From the NCBI GenBank assembly GCA_945830395.1, contig CALZYE010000015.1, positions 1 to 33,340 on the forward strand: a stretch of DNA of 33,340 bases. Reading direction: 5' to 3'. The DNA is from an uncultured Clostridia bacterium. Lineage in GTDB: Bacteria > Bacillota > Clostridia > Peptostreptococcales > Anaerovoracaceae. The notes under the pieces were generated by a model. It saw nothing but the letters and a program-made list of their open reading frames with translations, was not told where the DNA came from and did not search any database. Below are positions 32,870 through 33,340 of this stretch, piece after piece (position 1 is the first letter of the stretch; the number at the start of each line of letters is the position of its first letter). The translations under genes and the position numbers were made by a program.

Positions 32870-33298
32870 ATGATAATGTTACATGAAATGAAAATATCTA
32901 AAAATTTTATAGAGCTGTTTCAAAATCAAAGATATGAGCAATATGTGTTTCATTTGATGAAAAAATCTCAAATTGTGTTTCCAGGTGAGTATGGAATTGT
33001 TGAAGCACAATCTCATGGGGAATGCGATTTCATAGAAAAAACTACGGGAGAAAAGTATGATGCGAAATTACCTTTTTTACCTGAACAGATAGAATTGTTA
33101 ACAACTGGGAAAAAACATTCTCCCCAAATTAAGCAATGGATTAAAGAGATGCAAGAAGAAGCTTCGGATTTTGATATATTGGATATTAGGGAGAATAGAT
33201 ATGATATTACAAAAACAAAGCTGTTTTTAATTATGAAAAATGCAATTTTAAAAGATAAACCTGATGAAAATATTATTTTTTTCTTTCGCCGATTGTAA
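32870..33298 (+). CDS. Uncharacterised protein with possible PD-(D/E)xK nuclease motif (cargo gene D)
   Basis: A 142-aa product from ATG 32870 (or ATG 32876), with AAGG at 32860-32863, 18 bases after gene C. I do not recognise a family. An N-terminal helix (FIELFQNQRYEQYVFHLMKK) is followed by GIVEAQSHGECDFIEKTTG and KYDAKLPFLPEQ. E45, D53, D64 and K66 fit the spacing of a PD-(D/E)xK core (D, ten residues, D-x-K, on adjacent strands). The rest is helical and ends FFFRRL after a T-rich stretch, where a frameshift could hide a longer protein. Position implies work with gene C, but the nuclease call is a hypothesis. Confidence 0.6.
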   Translation: MIMLHEMKISKNFIELFQNQRYEQYVFHLMKKSQIVFPGEYGIVEAQSHGECDFIEKTTGEKYDAKLPFLPEQIELLTTGKKHSPQIKQWIKEMQEEASDFDILDIRENRYDITKTKLFLIMKNAILKDKPDENIIFFFRRL

Positions 33299-33340
33299 AA
33301 TCAAGTTGAACATGTAAAGTAAAAAAGTCCATAAGGCACC
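33299..33340. other. Contig end, non-coding
   Basis: Only 42 bases follow gene D. No terminator or start codon with a ribosome site is seen. The motif CATAAGGCAC near 33330 resembles GCATAAGGTACAC just ahead of gene D, hinting that another operon gene could begin beyond the window. Confidence 0.3.

Overview
The window looks like accessory DNA from a low-GC Bacillota bacterium, most like an anaerobic Clostridia/Tissierellia lineage. Supporting signs are strong AGGAGG-type ribosome sites, frequent GTG/TTG starts, AGA-rich arginine use, and phage and conjugative-element families typical of that group. The first 43 bases are not biological: they match an Illumina Nextera i5 index plus transposase adapter, so the real sequence starts at 44. 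The assembly ends at 33340 just after a complete gene.

Region 1 (44-10159) is the right part of a siphovirus-type prophage, all on the + strand. It holds a truncated small membrane ORF and a terminator, then tape measure, Dit-like distal tail protein, a large Tal/endopeptidase-like tail protein, six small tail or fibre-associated proteins, a holin and an N-acetylmuramoyl-L-alanine amidase with two Cpl-7 repeats. A terminator closes the late operon.

Region 2 (10236-14590) is an integration module. It has a SHOCT-like small protein, a large serine recombinase, a recombinase-domain protein without a catalytic domain, and a second large serine recombinase. A terminator and a dyad-rich putative att site follow. 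Directly after that comes an open frame matching the end of the 23S rRNA methyltransferase RlmD (RumA) plus a long C-terminal tail. The order fits tandem accretion of a prophage and an integrative conjugative element (ICE) at an rlmD attachment site.

Region 3 (14622-27853) looks like the first part of a Tn1549-like ICE: a 59-aa protein, ParA, ParB, a sortase-anchored CnaB/VaFE surface protein, two small proteins, and a 2699-aa N6-methyltransferase/SNF2-helicase fusion (DarB-like). A TnpV-family protein appears to be encoded inside the giant gene in the +1 frame, over its disordered linker.

Region 4 (27854-33340) is probable defence cargo. A 400-bp control region with several dyads and a good sigma-A promoter drives four tightly spaced genes: an AbiLi/RloA-like AAA ATPase, an AbiLii/RloB-like TOPRIM-type protein, an SMC-like ATPase with a degenerate N-terminal PHP domain, and a small unrecognised protein with a possible PD-(D/E)xK nuclease motif. 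The first two form a known type of phage-resistance pair; the four-gene combination is the best candidate here for an undescribed system. No tRNA, rRNA or CRISPR array was seen.
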